NCBI GenBank assembly: GCA_000149265.1
Contig: CH003204.1
Span: 826,774 to 890,773, forward strand
Direction: 5' to 3'
Origin: Ciona savignyi
Taxonomy: Eukaryota; Chordata; Ascidiacea; Phlebobranchia; Cionidae
DNA: 64,000 nucleotides
The position numbers and the translations under genes were made by a program. A model generated the notes under the pieces. It worked only from the letters and a program-made list of their open reading frames with translations, had not been told where the DNA came from and did not search any database. Shown here in pieces: positions 61,933-64,000 of this stretch; positions within the stretch are counted from its first letter, which is position 1; each line of letters opens with the position of its first letter.

Positions 61933-63824
61933 TTATGTATCATTGTTTCTTTTTCTCTCTTTCGCAGACAATTTTCCTTTGAAATATTCTTGGATCTGAT
62001 CAGAGTTTTTCCCATTCGTATCTGGTAGAAATACGACCATGAGAATCAAATTCACCAACGCACATCCCAGCCATATCATCATCTGATACAAATTCAAGTG
62101 GAACTGAAACAATTTTTTTTGAGAAATGTACAATTAGTAGTTTTTGCGTTAAATGTAAGAAGATCTTGAATAATTTAGTTAAGTCTTCCACAACGCAACT
62201 GTATCTTTTATAAAAAAATGAAAACAAGAAAATAAAGACAAAACGTCAGTCGTTAAAACACATTTTTGATCAAATCAAGCATTCAGTGTAAACATACCCA
62301 AACCGTGACCGGCGAACCTGACGTATAATCAAAATAAACGCATGCAAATTTTTCAATCCAAATTATCACATTTAAGCCTCGAAGAAAAGTGCTAAATAAA
62401 GCAGCCCGTGAGACCGAGAAACCGGCTTTAGTGGCTCGGGTAGGGGTAGTATGGACCGTGTCAAGTATACATGTAAGATTGTATTGCAACACCCCCTTTA
62501 ACCTGACTTATTGCTCGATTAAGATAGCTATACCTGCAAGTAAGGAACGACGAACGCAACCATCCATGACATCACCCAAAAGACAACAGAATCATAAGCC
62601 AATACTGTTACCCTTGTTGCTTCAATTGTGTAATTCATAAAAAGCGGGAATAAAGCAACGTTTAATCCGCCTGTCCATCTGTGAAATGAGAGAATTAAAG
62701 TGGCTACATCGGAAATATACTTTAGAGTTTAGATAGTCTCAGTATCAACGTCGTGACAGCTGTTTGAGCTTAACTATTTTTACTGGGCCAAGTTTAAACC
62801 TTTGATGGGTTTGTCCCTTACACCGTTTTATATAGTTGGTATATGTATTGGTCGCTTTAATCATTCGGTCACTTGACTTCACTTTTTAAGCTTAATTCTC
62901 CTTTTGCACCATTAAAAGACATTGCCTTCATCAAGTGGTTAAACTACATAAAAACTTAGATTACTAAATACACTTTGCAATATCTAAATGGCCCACAAAC
63001 AATGTACAAACTCTTTTACAAAAATTATTCACTCAACTAAACATTCTAATGGATCTATCGAAAACTTACACCACATCTACGGCAACCCAACTTTATATGT
63101 GACAATTTACAATTATCCGTGTTTTATTATGTGTTACTTACCCACATATAACATAGAATACGATTCATATTTATCCCTGTGAATGTGAAAAAGGCGCGCT
63201 ATCCAACGGATAATCGTCAAATTACCTTGCGACACGACAAGGTTACCCGAGCTATTTCAGTGTGTTGTGTATGATTGAGACTTTTCTTTAATTTTGGTAG
63301 AACACATTTTTCCATTGGGTTTGGGCAATGTCTACTAAGTGCCTTGTCCCATGTATGATAATGGCGTTTTATAAATTTAGATAAAACTTATTAACTTACT
63401 AGATTTGGTAAATGTCCGGTATGGGAATATTAATTTACCAAAACTTTGGCGCCTTAACTTACTATATATATGTATATTATATACATTTTACATCACGTTT
63501 CTGCACAATAAATATTTTGTCACAATAAATAAACCTTACATTATGATGAATACATTATTTACCTTCCATCAGGATAATACGTTACGTACGACAAGTAGTA
63601 TAAACACCAGCGTATATAATTATACACGTTTTCTAATTCTACATAACAAACTTCACTCACACAATGAGAAATACACCAACGGCAACGATTGTAATATACG
63701 GAAGAATTGTCGGCGCCAGGTGACTAGTTGCTCTGGTGGCAGTAAACAGAGCAATGGAGAATATGATGACAGCGTTGCTCACAAGGGTAACCTTTAAAGG
63801 ACCAAACTTACCCACCACTTTTGA
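61933..63824 (-). CDS. MFS sugar-transporter-like protein (SLC2/GLUT family), last three visible exons
   Basis: Exons 63824-63661, 62678-62534 and 62103-61933 join in phase (160 codons including the stop) and continue off the right edge. Four hydrophobic spans are visible (VTLVSNAVIIFSIALFTAT; ILPYITIVAVGVFLIVW; VFWVMSWMVAFVVPYL; MMIWLGCALVNLILMVVFL), matching TM9-TM12 of a 12-helix carrier. The end of the last span, FLPDTNGKNSDQIQEYF, corresponds to the PETKGR.xxxI signature that follows TM12 in GLUT proteins, and PLFMNYTIEATRVTVLAY to the region before TM11. It probably moves hexoses or a related solute across a membrane; the substrate cannot be told. The motifs are loose (PDTNGK, no clear GPxPxxW), so it is a divergent member. 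The cytosolic tail is basic (KLSAKERKRNNDT). Confidence 0.8.
62772..62880 (-). mobile_element. Second SINE family copy, diverged
   Basis: 'ctgggccaagtttaaacctt', then 'tattggtcgctttaatcatt' and 'cggtcacttga'. In an intron of the transporter-like gene. Confidence 0.55.
63162..63350 (-). mobile_element. tRNA-derived SINE, head missing
   Basis: 'tcatatttatccctgtgaat' to 'aagtgccttgtccca'; the tRNA-like part is absent. About 300 bp from the transporter exon at 63661. Confidence 0.75.
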
Positions 63825-64000
63825 CTGCAAAACAAAATTGTTGATTAAAACTTTAAAAATCATGTAAATGTATGACGTTTACCAATTAAGTTATTGCATT
63901 AAAGCTATTGCATTCCTTCGTAAACGAACCATCAATGCTATGGTGTTTGGTCTACACATGAATTTACTTAGTTTAATAAATGTAAAAGAAATAAGTAATC

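Overview
The window looks like nuclear DNA of a tunicate, most likely a Ciona-type sea squirt. It is AT-rich, has many short exons with GT-AG introns of about 50 bp to several kb, chordate-type protein orthologues, and a dense load of short tRNA-derived SINEs and small DNA transposons. The species assignment is an inference from these traits. One assembly gap of 100 N lies at 16857-16956.

Layout, left to right: (1) 44-2862, minus strand, the 5' part of an HMMR/RHAMM-like spindle coiled-coil gene, running off the left edge. (2) 5605-18272, plus strand, DNA polymerase eta (POLH) in 17 visible exons, crossing the gap. (3) 18685-34088, minus strand, a complete CDC27/APC3 gene (19 exons found), tail to tail with POLH. 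(4) 36000-37265, minus strand, a single-coding-exon hnRNP K-like RNA-binding protein with two KH domains and a Gly/Asn/Arg-rich tail. (5) 39385-44285 and 45758-53620, plus strand, a tandem pair of very divergent alpha-tubulins, 8 exons each. (6) 49745-51468, minus strand, a glutathione S-transferase nested inside intron 6 of the second tubulin only. (7) 55559-59854, plus strand, a 14-3-3 protein. (8) 61933-63824, minus strand, the C-terminal part of a sugar-transporter-like MFS protein, running off the right edge.

The space between and within genes is largely repeats. They comprise a ~300 bp tRNA-derived SINE (about 25 copies or pieces), a second ~110 bp SINE with a tRNA-Leu/Ser-like head, three TTAA-flanked piggyBac-type non-autonomous elements, hAT-type MITEs with 8 bp target duplications, a palindromic MITE family, a Tc1/mariner relic, and several minisatellites. 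The two tubulin copies act as an internal before/after experiment: several insertions are present in one copy while the other keeps the empty site.

The genes are mostly unrelated housekeeping and cell-division functions (spindle, APC/C, tubulin, 14-3-3, translesion synthesis), and I see no operon-like arrangement. The most notable points are a POLH carrying both a UBM-like and a UBZ ubiquitin-binding module, the divergent tubulin pair (conservative change at the catalytic Glu254 position, no acidic tail), and the GST nested in one tubulin copy.
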